A stretch of 64,000 nt of DNA from Campanula takesimana (GCA_026119855.1 JAOWBW010000043.1:558001-622000); one strand, 5' to 3'. Shown: positions 10,365 to 21,198, counted from the stretch's first letter. The notes: generated from the letters alone by a model not told the origin. Translations and numbers: made by a program.

Positions 10365-12078
10365 ATGCTAACTCGATCCGGTCGAGTCATAGCAAGCAAC
10401 CCTTCCACTTCCGCACCGAGCTCCTCTTCTCAAAAGCCGCAAGCTCACGACGCTCCCGAAGATCCTCTACTTGTCCAACTCAAGAAAACTCAAGCCAACA
10501 TCTCTATTTGGGACCTCATTGCATCCTCAAAGAAACACCGAGATCTCGTCATCCGCAATCTCGATGATACATCAGTTTCTCCCGATACTACTCCCGGACC
10601 TCACGGCAATGATTGGTCACATTCATTTGGCAACGTCATCACCTTTGCCGATATGGACCTTCCACCGTTTGGTTCCGACCACAACGAAGCATTTACCTCA
10701 AGGTACGAGCAAGGGGAGGCCCGTCTCAAGAGTCTTAGTGGACGGTGGTTCCGCACTCAATCTCATGCCTGGTAGAATCATGGCATACTGGGGCTTAAGG
10801 ATTCTGATTTAAAGCCTTCTACTCAAGTAATCCGAGGTTATGACAGCACCGCCCGTACAGTCATGGGTATGATCGAAATAGACATTGAGTTTGGGAGCAT
10901 GGTCATGTCCGTTCCATTCCAAGTGCTTGATATCCCGGCCTCGTTCAACTTACTGTTGGGTTGACCATGGATTCACAGTGCTAATTCCGTACCGTCAACT
11001 CTCCACCAATGGGTCAAGATCCAAAATGGTGATGAAATAGTGACCGTAATGGCTGAAAACATCACTATCCACAGAAAAGGTGAGCCCGTCCACCAAGTTC
11101 AGCATGGTCTACCAGACTCCACTCTCTCCGGCGTCTCGATCAACGCCATTGATAAAGAAGGGGGAAACGGATCATGGACCCCCAGCAATCACAAAGTCCT
11201 CCGCATGATGAGGAATATGGACTACTTCCCTGGTTTAGGCTTAGGGAAATATCAGCAAGGAATCCTACATCCCGTGCAAGTCCCATTTGTCAAAAACACA
11301 TTCGGTTTGGGGTACGAGCCTTCCGAAGAAGACTTGAAGCAAGAACAAGCGATCAAGAACGAAAAGGCCCGAGCTCGTAAAGAAGGCCGTCGTATGAAGT
11401 CCTTAATCTAAGGCCTTACCGCAAGACGTTGAATGGTTATTTTGTCCGCCAAGGGGAAGACATTCCATACATGATCTTTCCCGAGCCATGGGTTAACAAT
11501 AAGGGTGTCAAAAGCCCGGCCTCGAAATCTTCTCCGATTGTGAGATCCAGAAATCTGAAAGGGAACCAACTCCCATGTCGCCCCGTGAATGGTGGGGAAG
11601 GAAAGTGACTATAGAGTCCGAGACAGAAATCACCGTGGGGGAAGAACTGACAGATTTAGCCTCCATGTTCGAAGAGCTTGCCATGATGAATGAATGCCAA
11701 GTCAACGCCATCCATGACACCGTCATCATGAACGAGACTATCAGTGAGATCCCGCCAAGCTCCGAGCCGATCAACAATTGGTATTCAACAAAAGGGCCCG
11801 TGGTATCCGAAGAATTCTTAGTCCGAGAAATGGGTTGCATACCCCGCACAGCAACGAAGGAAGAGCGGCTCACACTTACTTTCGAGTCCGAGAGTGTCTC
11901 TAATACCCTCACCCAAGAGGATTTGGAGGCCATAGCCGAGCGTTTGTTTCCTTTCTTTGCTAATGAAAAATTTGATATTTCTGAGTACCCTGAGATTGCA
12001 AACATCATAAATGATGAATTAACTAATAATGAACTTAACGAACAAGTAATAATAACGATTCAAATTATGATGAAATAG
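10365..12078 (+). pseudogene. Gypsy-1 protease, G-patch segment and linker
   Basis: The segment starts MLTRSGRVIAS. An aspartic protease follows at about 10740-10980, with VDGGSALNLMPG replacing the usual D-T/S-G-A active-site pattern; a stop breaks it near 10773 and another near 10962. At 11190-11260 there is a glycine-rich G-patch (MMRNMDYFPGLGLGKYQQG). A linker of about 220 residues leads to RT. Frameshifts lie near 10600-10800 and 11410. Gypsy-2 carries the same segment as one ORF of 567 codons, which supports the domain order. G-patch domains bind RNA or RNA helicases in other proteins; in retroelements one is known from betaretroviruses, next to protease. Confidence 0.7.
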
Positions 12079-12161
12079 ACCACGAAAACACAACATACTT
12101 AAATGAACTTGCTCAACAAGTCCGTAGTCGTGGCGAGAATGGTCCAAAGGCTGACGAAGAA

Positions 12162-13392
12162 TTGCATGTTGTTAATCTGGGTACCGAAGAAGAGCCAAAA
12201 GAATCTAAGATTGGAAGCTTCTTCAAGGGGGACGACAAAGACAGGTTGACTGCATTACTACAGGAGTTCGTGGATGTATTCGCATGGTCATACAAAGACA
12301 TGCCGGGTTTAGACAGAAAGGTAGCGGAGCACAGGATTCCGATCAGAGAAGATGCCAGGCCAGTAAGCAGAAGCTCAGGAAGATCAAGCCAGAATGGTCT
12401 CTGCAGGTCAAAGAAGAGATTGAGAAGCTCCTCAGCGTGGGTTTCATCAAGGTTATCGAGTATCCGACATGGTTAGCCAACATTGTGACAGTCAGGAAGG
12501 CGAACGGCAAGGTTCGAGTTTGTGTAGACTTCCGGGATTAAACAAAGCTTCCCCAAAGGATGATTTTCCACTCCCTAATATCGACATGCTAGTCAACTCC
12601 ACTGCTGCCTACGAGGTTCGCTCATTCGTGGATGGGTTCGCTGGGTACAATCAGATTCTCATGGCCGAGGAAGATCAACATAAGACAGCCTTCACAACAC
12701 CGTGGGGTACCTTTTGCTACACAGTCATGCCGTTTGGGTTAAGAAATGCTGGGGCTTCCTACCAAAGAGCCGTGACAGATTTGTTCCACGATATGATTCA
12801 CAAAGAAATCGAGGTCTATGTGGACGACATGATCATTCACTCCAAAGGAACCGATGGTCAACACCTAATCAATCTCCGCAAGTTCTTCGAAAGGCTTCGT
12901 CAACACAAGATGAGGCTCAACCCTGCAAAGTGCACATTCGGGGTTATCCGAGGCAAAGTTCTTGGTTATATGGTCACTGAAAGGGGAATCGAAGTAGACC
13001 CCTCCAAAATCAAGGCAATCATTGACATGCCTCCTCCAAAGACGCAGAAAGAGATTAAAGGTTTCATGGGAAGACTACAATACATCAGTCGGTTTGTGCA
13101 CCAACTCACTTCCATGTGCGAGCCAATCTTCAAGCTACTCAAGAAGAATGTGGCTCTAGAATGGACCGACGCGTGCCAAGAAGCCTTCGATCAAGTAAAG
13201 CATTACTTGACGTGCCCTCCTATTCTAGTTCCGCCGCACAAGGATAAACCTCTGTTGCTTTATCTCACTGTTAATGATGAAGCCCTAGGGGCTATGTTAG
13301 CACAAGAGCAACGAGAGTCCACAAAGGAGAACGCCATTTATTTTGTCAGTCGCCGATTCCAAGGGGGCGAAAAGAACTACTCTGTCTTATAG
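12162..13392 (+). pseudogene. Gypsy-1 reverse transcriptase and start of RNase H
   Basis: The RT fingers and palm are clear: VRVCVDFRDLNKASPKDDFP (across a frameshift near 12540), then MPFGLRNAGASYQR, then the catalytic YVDDMIIHS at 12817-12843. The connection domain and the beginning of RNase H follow (DEALGAMLAQEQ). A stop at 13390 separates this part from the next ORF, which continues the RNase H region. Frameshifts occur near 12370 and 12540. The minus strand of Gypsy-2 holds the same domain at 38787-40084. Confidence 0.85.
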
Positions 13393-13407
13393 AAGTCATG
13401 TGCAGCA

Positions 13408-15429
13408 TTGGTTTGGGTCACTCAAAAGCTCAAACACTATATGGAAGCTTTTCCGATCAAGCTAGTAGCAAAGGTGGACCCGCTCCGCTACATCTTCGAG
13501 AAGCCTTTCATGTCAACAAGAATAGCCAAATGGTACTTCATGCTCGCCGGCTATGATATCACTTACGTCACACTAAAATCCGTCAGGGGGAAAGTGTTCA
13601 GTGACCAGCTTGCCGAATTCCCGTGTGACGAAGTGAAGGGGGAAGATGTACAGTTCCCCGACGAGCATTTAATTTGTACCACAACCGAGGAAGACAAGTG
13701 GCAACTTTTTTTCGATGGCGCCGCCAATAAACACGGTTTTGGTATAGGGGTATTACTTGTCGATCCAAAAGACATCTACACTCCCATTGCCATACGCCTG
13801 GAATTCGAAGCTACCAACAACATTGCCGAGTACGAAGCATGCATAGCAGGGCTCGAAGCATCTCTCGAAAGAAACGTCACGGAACTAGAAGTGTTCGGCG
13901 ACTCTTTGCTCCTTATCAATCAGCAATCGGGTAAATGGCGAACCCAAGACCCGACTCTCCAACAGTATGGTCAGCACCTTGAAGAACTGGTTGAACAATT
14001 CCAAAAGATCACTTTCAACTACCTGCCAAGGGATAAGAATCGCTTCGCCGATGCACTGGCCACTATAGCTTCATTAGTTGAAATGCCCAAAGGGAAAATG
14101 GTGAAGCCTTTCAAAATTGCTCGAAGGAACAGTCCGGCATATTGCATGAGTATCGAGATCAATGAGGTTCAAACAAACTCTCCGTGGTATTCGGACATCA
14201 TGAACTTCCTCAAGGACGGCACCTATCCCGAGAACATCAATAAGAAGTCTCAAGCAGCTCTGCAAAGGTTAGCCTCTCGGTACGTACTGATTGGGGACCG
14301 AGTCTATAAAAGGCACCACGACGGGATCAATCTCCTATGCGCCAATGAGACCGAAGCTCAAGAGATAATGTGTGAAGTGAACGAAGGAGAATGTGGACCC
14401 CACATGAACGGGTTTATGCTAGTCAAGAAGATACTTCGCATTGGTTACTATTGGAGCACTATGGAACGAGACTGTATCGAGAAAGTCAAAAGGTGTGCCA
14501 AGTGCCAATTCCACGCTAATCTGCAACATGCTCCACCCTCACAACTTTACAACATGGTCACACCTTGGCCTTTCTCTTGTTGGGGGATAGACATCATCGG
14601 TAAAGTTCATCCTGCCGGAAGCAATGGGCAGTCATTCGTCCTAGTGGCAGTCGACTACTTCACAAAGTGGGTCGAAGCACAAGCCTATCGGACCCTCAAC
14701 GCCAAGAAAGTGGCCGAATTTGTAAAGATTAATATCATGTGCCGATACGGCGTGCCTCATGAAATCATTTCCGACAACGGCTCTCACTTCGAGAAGGAAA
14801 TGGATGCACTTTTGGTAGAATACAAGATCACCAAGCACAAGTCATCTCCTTACCGGCCCCAAGCAAATGGCGCAGTCGAAGCAGCCAATAAGACCATCGA
14901 GACCATCGTCAAGAAAATGGCCTCAACGGGAAGGGATTGGCCCGAGAAGCTACCATTAGCATTGTGGGGCTACCGCACATCAATACGATCCGCAACAGGA
15001 GAAACTCCTTATGCATTGGTCTATGGTTCTGAAGCCGTACTCCCTATCGAACTTGAAGTCCCATCTCTACGAGCCCTCCTCGAGAATCAAGTCAACGAGG
15101 TCGACTGGATGCAAAGTCGATATGAACAACTAGCCTTGCTCGACGAGAAAAGGTTAAGAGCACTCGAACGCACGAGGGCATATCAGCAAAGGATGGCAAG
15201 AGCCTTTAACAAAAAAGTGAGGCCTCGAAACATCAATGTGGGAGATTTGGTCTTAAGACAACATCCTCCTAATGCCATGAATCCCCTGGGGAAATGGGGA
15301 CCCCGATGGATCGGTCCGTACGTGGTCAAAAAGATACTAAACGGTGGTGCAGTCCGGCTCGTGGATTTAGATGGTGACCAGCTGCCAAAGGAGGTCAACC
15401 TCGACAAGCTCAAGAGGTTCTACGCTTAA
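13408..15429 (+). CDS. Gypsy-1 RNase H end, archaeal-type RNase H and integrase (673 codons)
   Basis: This is the longest intact ORF of the element. The end of the retroviral RNase H and tether is followed by an archaeal-type RNase H (WQLFFDGAANKHG about 13699, TNNIAEYEA about 13813, GDSLLLINQ about 13900, DKNRFADALA about 14032). The integrase has the zinc-binding region around 14400-14520 (CAKCQFH) and the catalytic triad in WGIDIIG (about 14583), ISDNGSH (about 14767) and AVEAANK (about 14870). The C-terminal part contains WIGPYVVKKIL. The ORF runs straight on from the RT part, so the natural product is a polyprotein rather than a separate gene. Confidence 0.9.
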   Translation: MVWVTQKLKHYMEAFPIKLVAKVDPLRYIFEKPFMSTRIAKWYFMLAGYDITYVTLKSVRGKVFSDQLAEFPCDEVKGEDVQFPDEHLICTTTEEDKWQLFFDGAANKHGFGIGVLLVDPKDIYTPIAIRLEFEATNNIAEYEACIAGLEASLERNVTELEVFGDSLLLINQQSGKWRTQDPTLQQYGQHLEELVEQFQKITFNYLPRDKNRFADALATIASLVEMPKGKMVKPFKIARRNSPAYCMSIEINEVQTNSPWYSDIMNFLKDGTYPENINKKSQAALQRLASRYVLIGDRVYKRHHDGINLLCANETEAQEIMCEVNEGECGPHMNGFMLVKKILRIGYYWSTMERDCIEKVKRCAKCQFHANLQHAPPSQLYNMVTPWPFSCWGIDIIGKVHPAGSNGQSFVLVAVDYFTKWVEAQAYRTLNAKKVAEFVKINIMCRYGVPHEIISDNGSHFEKEMDALLVEYKITKHKSSPYRPQANGAVEAANKTIETIVKKMASTGRDWPEKLPLALWGYRTSIRSATGETPYALVYGSEAVLPIELEVPSLRALLENQVNEVDWMQSRYEQLALLDEKRLRALERTRAYQQRMARAFNKKVRPRNINVGDLVLRQHPPNAMNPLGKWGPRWIGPYVVKKILNGGAVRLVDLDGDQLPKEVNLDKLKRFYA

Positions 15430-15464
15430 TAAACAAAGACCATTAAAAAAAAAAAAAAATCGCT

Positions 15465-15680
15465 CGCTAGGTTGAAAACCCGCAAGGGCGGCCTAGGCAA
15501 AAATTAGAGCACGTGCAAAAAAGAAGCCCGCTAGATTGAAAACCGCAAGGGCGGTCTAGGCAAAAAACAGGGTGCACAACAAAAAAAATAAAAAAATAAA
15601 ATGGTCTTTGTTTGTTTGAACTACGAAGACCTGAGCCTCCCAACTGGAGGAACGTAGGCAACCTTCGGGTGCGGTCTAAA
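15465..15680 (+). repeat. Structured short repeats between convergent sense pol and antisense ORF
   Basis: Two copies of a roughly 38-bp unit (15465-15503 and 15529-15567) contain CTAGRTTGAAAAC, CCGCAAGGGCGG and CTAGGC. Each can fold as an outer CTAGG/CCTAG stem around an inner CCCGCAAGGG hairpin. A third, shorter relative is at 15652-15680. Gypsy-2 has the same repeats at 36616-36812, also between pol and the opposite-strand ORF. A 3'-end or insulating role is possible but not shown. Confidence 0.55.
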
Positions 15681-15837
15681 ACATATCAAAAATACCCAAT
15701 TCACTTCAAATAACAAAATGCAATTTTTATTCATTCAATGAATTATTCAAACCATTACAACGGATTTATTGAGCAACAAAAGACATCAAAATGTTAAATC
15801 CTAAAACAAAGTGGTCTAATTGCAATCTCTTAGGGTA

Positions 15838-17238
15838 CTAAGAAAAATCCAATTTTCTCTTAGCTTTCCAAGGACCACCCGATCGTCTCTCAATCCTTTT
15901 CTTCTTGGGTAACAAAGGAGCACTAATACGCACCGAAACCTTCTGTGATGCAACACGTCTCCTAGAATAAAAGTCATCCAAAGGAGTACCGAAAGGGTCA
16001 GCGAGAATGTTACTCGAATCAGCAGCAGCCTCCCTATATCTCAAAGTGCTGCTAGGCTCAAAACCCTGTCCCAACAACTCGGCATGAAGCACATCAACCC
16101 AAGTGATGCCACGGTAAAGGGTGCCAAATAAATAGTCCAAGTAGCTCTCGGGAAGGAAGACACTCCCCCGATGCAGAGGAGCGAAAGCCCAACGATTGCG
16201 GTCATCTCCCCAAGCCGACTGAAGCTCACTCGAGAAGTTAGGACCCATGTAAGCAACTGGACGAAGCATTCCATCCCTCGGAAAAGGAATTGTCTGTTGG
16301 CGACCGAACTACCACAGAACCCGCTCTGGCTGGTAAAATGAAGAATCTCTCAAACCGGGTACAACCACGTGCTGAAAACCAAGAGTCCATTCCACAAAAG
16401 GACGAAGACCCCAAGAAGGAGGACACCACTCAATATCGGCGGTCACCCGAGAGGCAAAGAATTTCTTCCAATCATCTTCAGATAAATCCCGGATCAACAA
16501 CTTCCTCCTATGAACAGCAAAAGGAGACAAATCACCATCCGTAGAATAAATTCTGAAGTGTTCTCGGAGCCATATGGTCAAGAGCAAAGGGCTTCCCTGA
16601 CACATCTTGCCCGTCCTATGTAACTCATCAAGGCCGTGCAACGTCTCCCCTACAATAAGAGGGATTACACTAAATCGCTGCTCCTTAGCTTGCAAAATAA
16701 TCTCAGCCAACTGCGCATCCGCAGTCCCGAAGGGTGTAACAAACAGTACTTCGCTGAAGAGACAAACGGCCATGGCATTTCTTTTGAAAGATTGAACCAC
16801 CGGGTCCTCCGAGTGTAAACTGAAGAACATCGGCAACTCAATTATGTCAATCACGGTACCGTGCAACATCTTCCTCACGTCCTCAACAGGGAGATTCAGT
16901 AACTCAACCCAAGAGTCGACGGCACCACGGTGATATTTAGGGACGGCAATCCGACCGGCCAAAGGCATGCTAAGGATGGCCCCGAAATCGTCAACAGTCG
17001 GCACCATTTCATTAGCTGAAAGGTTGAAGGTATGGCTGTCGCAATCCCAGAAAGCCGCGGCAGCTCTCAGCAAATCCCAATCCGGCTTCAACGTCCGCAA
17101 AGTGAAAAGAATTCGGAACCCGAAGTCTTTAATGAAGGCCTTCTTGGGATGGGTCTTAAAAGAATACACAAAAGTACCCAAGTCCTTTTCATACTCACTA
17201 ACAACCTTGGCATCAAGGGCAAAAGAATTGGAAGCCAT
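15838..17238 (-). pseudogene. Gypsy-1 antisense ORF, plant-mobile-domain-like protein (one stop)
   Basis: A single reading frame of 466 codons runs opposite to gag-pol, from ATG at 17238 (MASNSFALDAK) to the stop at 15838. One TAG at 16309-16311 interrupts it; the flanking codons stay in frame. Visible features are FWDCDSHTFNLSANEM (about 17040-16990), a VDDFGAIL motif and FGRQQTIPFP just after the stop. This pattern resembles the plant mobile domain/DUF7745 proteins found in plant retroelements and host MAIN-like proteins. The C-terminus is basic (LLPKKKRIERR). Extra antisense ORFs of this kind are known in Tat-type elements; their function is unknown. The TAG could be a real mutation or a sequencing error. 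Confidence 0.7.
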
Positions 17239-17394
17239 GGAAAATGTTGATCACAAGCAAAGTTAAGCAATAATATGATGTTCAAAAATGGCAGAAAGGA
17301 GCTGTGAGGATCAAGTGGTCGAACAGAAGATGATATTATAGCTGTTGGGGGCTCTTTTGGTCAGCAAATGTCAAGCCCGGAATTCCGCCTCCCA

Positions 17395-17762
17395 GACGCG
17401 CGCGCCACCCGCCAGCGGTCTGAAGTGCGTGCGCGTCCCAAGCCTACATATAAAGGCGCGCGCCTCCCAGGTCTAAATCGCTTCAAGAAAAGGGCCTTGT
17501 CAGAGATCTCCAGCCTATATCAAGACACTGTCCCGATCCTCAGACACCCAGTTGGGCACACCTTTTTCTGGTCCGCCCTTAAGGCATGTCAAAAATCAAA
17601 AGTAGGATAGAAACTCCCACTCAAAAGTAGGCTGTCCTCTTCAAAATTCCGAACTCCCTAAGTTCTGTCACGGGTGCCACACCCCCCTCAAGAGTCAATC
17701 TCAACATTTCATCCCCAGCAGGAACATTTTTCTGGTCGCGGTCAACTGTGCCCGTACCCCAC
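17395..17762 (-). promoter_or_regulatory. Presumed leader/promoter of the Gypsy-1 antisense ORF
   Basis: On the minus strand this region lies upstream of the ORF start at 17238. It holds a near copy of GGGGTGTGGGCACAGTTG (17743-17760, two changes) and GCTGGGGATGA (17709-17719), which also occurs just after the PBS in the sense leader. It also holds GCGCGC-type sites at 17397-17472 around a TATA-like TTTATATG (about 17446-17453). Gypsy-2 has equivalents at 32745-33060. The region thus looks like a second, inverted leader for an antisense transcript. Confidence 0.5.
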
Positions 17763-17910
17763 AATTCAAAAAAGTCAAGTGTGACTCCAAATGGCACGAG
17801 GCTTCAAAACAATATTTCATCGAACGGATTCACTGACGGATTCGTCAACAAGGGTTCGCTAACGACCTCATTCAAAACATTCAACCGTGACCGCACCCCC
17901 ACAAAGTCAA

Positions 17911-18455
17911 CAACTCGGTCCATATCGAGACAAGCTCCCATGAGCTCCAGGTCGGCAACTCGGTCCATATCGAGACAAGCTCCCATGAGCTCCAGGTCGG
18001 CAACTCGGTCCATATCGAGACAAGCTCCCATGAGCTCCAAGTCAGCAACTCGGTCCATATCGAGACAAGCTCCCATGAGCTCCAGGTCGGCAACTCGGTC
18101 CATATCGAGACAAGCTCCCATGAGCTCCAAGTCGGCAACTCGGTCCATATCGAGACAAGCTCCCATGAGCCCCAAGTCGACAACTCGGTCCATATCGAGA
18201 CAAGCTCCCATGTGCTCCAGGTCAGCAACTCGGTCCATATCGAGACAAACTCCCATGAGCCCCAAGTCGACAACTCGGTCCATATCGAGACAAGCTCCCA
18301 TGAGCTCCAAGTCGGCAACTCGGTCCATATCGATCGAGACAAGCTCCCATGAGCTCCAAGTCAACAACTCGGTCCATATCGAGACAAGCTCCCATGAGCC
18401 CCAACTCAACAAACTCGGTCCATATCGAGACAAGCTCCCATGAGCTCCAATACAA
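17911..18455 (+). repeat. 45-bp tandem array, 12 units, in the Gypsy-1 3' region
   Basis: Units begin CAACTCGGTCCATATCGAGAC. They start at 17911, 17956, 18001, 18046, 18091, 18136, 18181, 18226, 18271, 18316, 18365 and 18411. Nine intervals are exactly 45 bp; the last two are 49 and 50 bp because of small insertions. Because 45 is a multiple of three, several frames stay open for 150-280 codons; these ORFs are a by-product. Just before the array (about 17822-17860) lies a single unit related to the Gypsy-2 75-bp repeat. Confidence 0.95.
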
Positions 18456-18605
18456 CACTCCAGCAAAAGCCGCTCACACAGGGAGCGCACCACTATCTCT
18501 CGCAATTTCAAATTCCTGCTTTCATCGAGTCTTTGCCTTTTCTTGGTGATGTCCTTGGCGGGTGTTTTTAACTTTCGTCGACGCATTCTGCTTTGCAGTC
18601 CACAT

Positions 18606-18618
18606 CGCCGAGGGGCTC
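18606..18618 (+). other. Polypurine tract of Gypsy-1
   Basis: GCCGAGGGGCTC directly precedes the 3' LTR. Gypsy-2 has the same purine core (GAGGGGCTC on its own strand) next to its 3' LTR at 31650-31660. Confidence 0.7.
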
Positions 18619-19610
18619 TGTAGACACCCCGCCTTGGACCGCTCACCCCGATTGCACATTTGATTTTGTGTTTCTCCCCATTCTAAGTGTTTCTCGTTAG
18701 TTTCTGTCACTTCCGTTAAGTTCCTGACTGACTTCGTTAAGTCCAGGGACTAAACTGAATGACAGGGCTGACTTTCTAGTCCATTCTGTCAAAATTGCCT
18801 TCTCCGAGTCGCGCGCCTCCGACACTAGGAGCCAGGCGCGCGCGCCTTCCGCCCCCAAAGCAGGAAGCGCGCACCTCTGGGCGTCAGTTACAGATTTCTG
18901 GCCAGGATTCCCTCCCTTGCTCAATTTACAGGATTTTGCCCGGGAAGGATTTCTTGGTGACTGAGTTTTGGCACCAAAAACACCCCTCTTTCACCTATAA
19001 AAACCTCTCTTTACCTCCATTTTCAAGGATCGAAAAAGTGATCGGAAAGTAACCGAAAATTGAACTTACAAAAACTATACCAAAATCACTTTCTAAAGGT
19101 TCTCCAAGGATTTCATCAAGAAATATTTGAAGGTCTCCAAATTGTAGGTAAAAGTCCATCTTTTCCTTCGTTTTCTACTTCATCTCCTCTCTCTTTTTAC
19201 TTTAATCAAATGTGCAATCACCCAAATCATTTTGGGACATGACTCTAATGATCACCTCATCTCATTGAGGTTGGTTAAGGAGTTATCTCCTACATTCCAA
19301 ACTCTATTTTAAACCCCCTTTTCATGACTTAAAGAAGAAGAAGAAGAACATTTTCATTCATGTAGATTTTGATCAAGCAAGACCAACTTTAGTTGGGCGA
19401 GATGGGTGTTTCGGTACTTCCCATCTCGTAATCTAACCCCCGAACCTCAAAACAAAGAATCTCTGTTTTCGTAATCAAACTTAGGCTACAATCTATAGGT
19501 TTTTCTTATGTTCCTCAAAACATAGGTGGCGACTCTAAAACCAAGTTAGACATCCTAGGATCACTCCGCGCGCTCTAGTCTAAAGCCGTGGTTCCCACGG
19601 GGTATCTACA
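18619..19610 (+). repeat. Gypsy-1 3' LTR
   Basis: It is 992 bp long, begins TGTAGACACC and ends GGTATCTACA. It matches the 5' LTR closely. Many of the differences are one-base length changes in short runs (for example TATAAAA versus TATAAAAA, CCCTCCTT versus CCCTCCCTT). A short insertion lies near 19037. Confidence 0.9.
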
Positions 19611-19773
19611 CCCCCTATCATTCTTTTTTCTATATTTTTCTATTAAAGCAAATATTTCCAAAGTAACAATTGTCCTCGTGGGATTGACCCGTACTTGCAC
19701 ATCACTGTATTACAATAACCCGTGCACTTGCGGTATTTATAAACCAAGCCGTGCATTTCGGCCTAACAGAGTC
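19611..19773. other. Short unassigned stretch between Gypsy-1 and Copia-A
   Basis: These 163 bp contain CCTCGTGGGATTGACCC and CCCGTGCACTTGCGG. From memory, similar phrases occur near the ends of Athila-type gypsy LTRs, so this may be a fragment of another element. It does not continue the Copia-C LTR seen on the other side of Gypsy-1. Confidence 0.35.
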
Positions 19774-21196
19774 TGTTGGGTATGCCCACTTATATCTCAG
19801 TTTCAATGTAATAGGATTGATTAGATTTGATTGATCCATCACCTAAGTTTTATTTCATGGACTTTAGACCCACATGTAAGAAGTATTTATACTTCATTTT
19901 TTTGGTTGTCCATTGTAATAGAATAGGCTTAGGAATAGGGCTAGAAGATCAAGATTCAAGAAAATCACATTTTGAGTTTGATTCACGCGCCATGCGCCTC
20001 ACCCATGCACCATGTGACTCCTTAAGCGCGCGCATGAGTATGCGCCTAAGCATAGCTCATGCGCCTCAGATAAATCAGAACACGCATACGCTACGCGCCT
20101 CTTAGCTCAAACGCGCCTCAAAGAAGTGTTTTTAACACTCAGTGATTTAACAAAGATTCAAAAACTTGAAGAGATTCAAACTCGCCAATGATCCAACGGT
20201 GGTTAAATAACACGTATGTACCCGCATCTAAGGACATCTGTCCATAACGGTCATATTTGTGTTATGTGTCTAACGGCTATAAAAGGACACGTGCTCCACT
20301 CAATGAGCGACAGCACATCCGTCCTTTCTCTGACCCACCAAGGATTTCCAACGGCTAGTTTTTGGGGCTCTACTATAAATACCCCATAACTTCAACCATT
20401 TGAAGTTGCTAAGAATTTCAAGAATTTCTCTCTCAAGCATTTGTTGAAGATTTGAAGATTGCCTTTGTTATTTCCAGAATTCTCAAGAACATCTTCATAA
20501 CTTCATCCTTAGCCCAGATCCTCAAGCAATAACACTTTAGTTTTCTTGTGCTCTCAATCTCAAAGATCTAAAGATCCTTGAATCTAAAATCACACACGCA
20601 CCTCTTTAAGTTTGATCACTTAGATCCTTCTTTTAGAAATACACCGGTTATTATCTAGGATTTGTTCTTTCATAGAATATTAGATCTTGAGTTAGTGTAT
20701 AAGCTCAATCGATTGTAATTTGTAACACTCCCTCATTATATAAGATCTCCATTAGAAATCCAAGACTAACCATCTTGGTAGAGGACGTAGATCATTTTCC
20801 CGATCGAACCTCTCCAAATAGCTCTTGTTCATATCTTGCTATTTCTTTACAAGTTCATATCATATCTAACTACTTGCTTGTTTATTTATTGTAGATTGTT
20901 TGATTGAATTGTGTTGTGTTTGTTATATCATTTGCCTTAGTTTCTTATTTCACCCACTTTGAGCCAAAATACTTAGAGTGTGTGTGCGCCCCCGTTATCA
21001 TACTTTGCGCCTATTTACATTACTAAATTCCGCTATGCATTTCACTCACTCACTTAGGCACATATCATAACGCTTATTTGATAAAGTGCGCATTTGCAAT
21101 TGAGTTTATCAAGGGTACGAAAAGAATTTTAAAACAGCTATTCACCCCCCCCCCTCTAGCTATTTTTCATACCCTTGTTGCCCTTTAGGACCAACA
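19774..21196 (+). repeat. Copia-A 5' LTR
   Basis: It is 1,423 bp from TGTTGGGTATGC to CCAACA. A TATA box (TATAAATA) lies at 20374-20381. The conserved ATAGGCTTAG box is at 19923-19932. TGCGCCT/CGCGCCT sites follow at 19993, 20041, 20060, 20094 and 20112, about 250-380 bp upstream of the TATA box. One more TGCGCCT lies near 21006. Confidence 0.9.
19993..20118 (+). promoter_or_regulatory. TGCGCCT cluster in the Copia-A LTR
   Basis: Five NGCGCCT sites and further GCGCGC/TGCGCA-like variants lie in 126 bp. The cluster begins 70 bp after the start of ATAGGCTTAG, the same slot that holds CTGCGCAG in Copia-1 and CGGTCAAG in Copia-B. Confidence 0.55.
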
Positions 21197-21198
21197 AG

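Larger units (their letters stand above)
6569..19610 (+). mobile_element. Gypsy-1: full-length Ty3-gypsy element of the Tat/Ogre type
   Basis: Both LTRs (6569-7549 and 18619-19610) are present, beginning TGTAGACACC and ending GGTATCTACA. A primer binding site, leader, gag-pol, antisense ORF, tandem repeat and polypurine tract follow in order. A second, archaeal-type RNase H after the usual one is typical of the Tat group. Flanks are consistent with a 5-bp target duplication CCCCC: CCCC before the element with the fifth base lost in the gap, and CCCCC after it. The LTRs are very alike and differ largely by single-base indels, which points to a young element or to sequencing error. Confidence 0.9.

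Noticed and set aside
17748..18646. Long ORFs on both strands over the 45-bp repeat (231, 280 and 153 codons)
   Set aside because: The period is a multiple of three, so several frames stay open automatically. The peptides are pure repeats and none is conserved in Gypsy-2.
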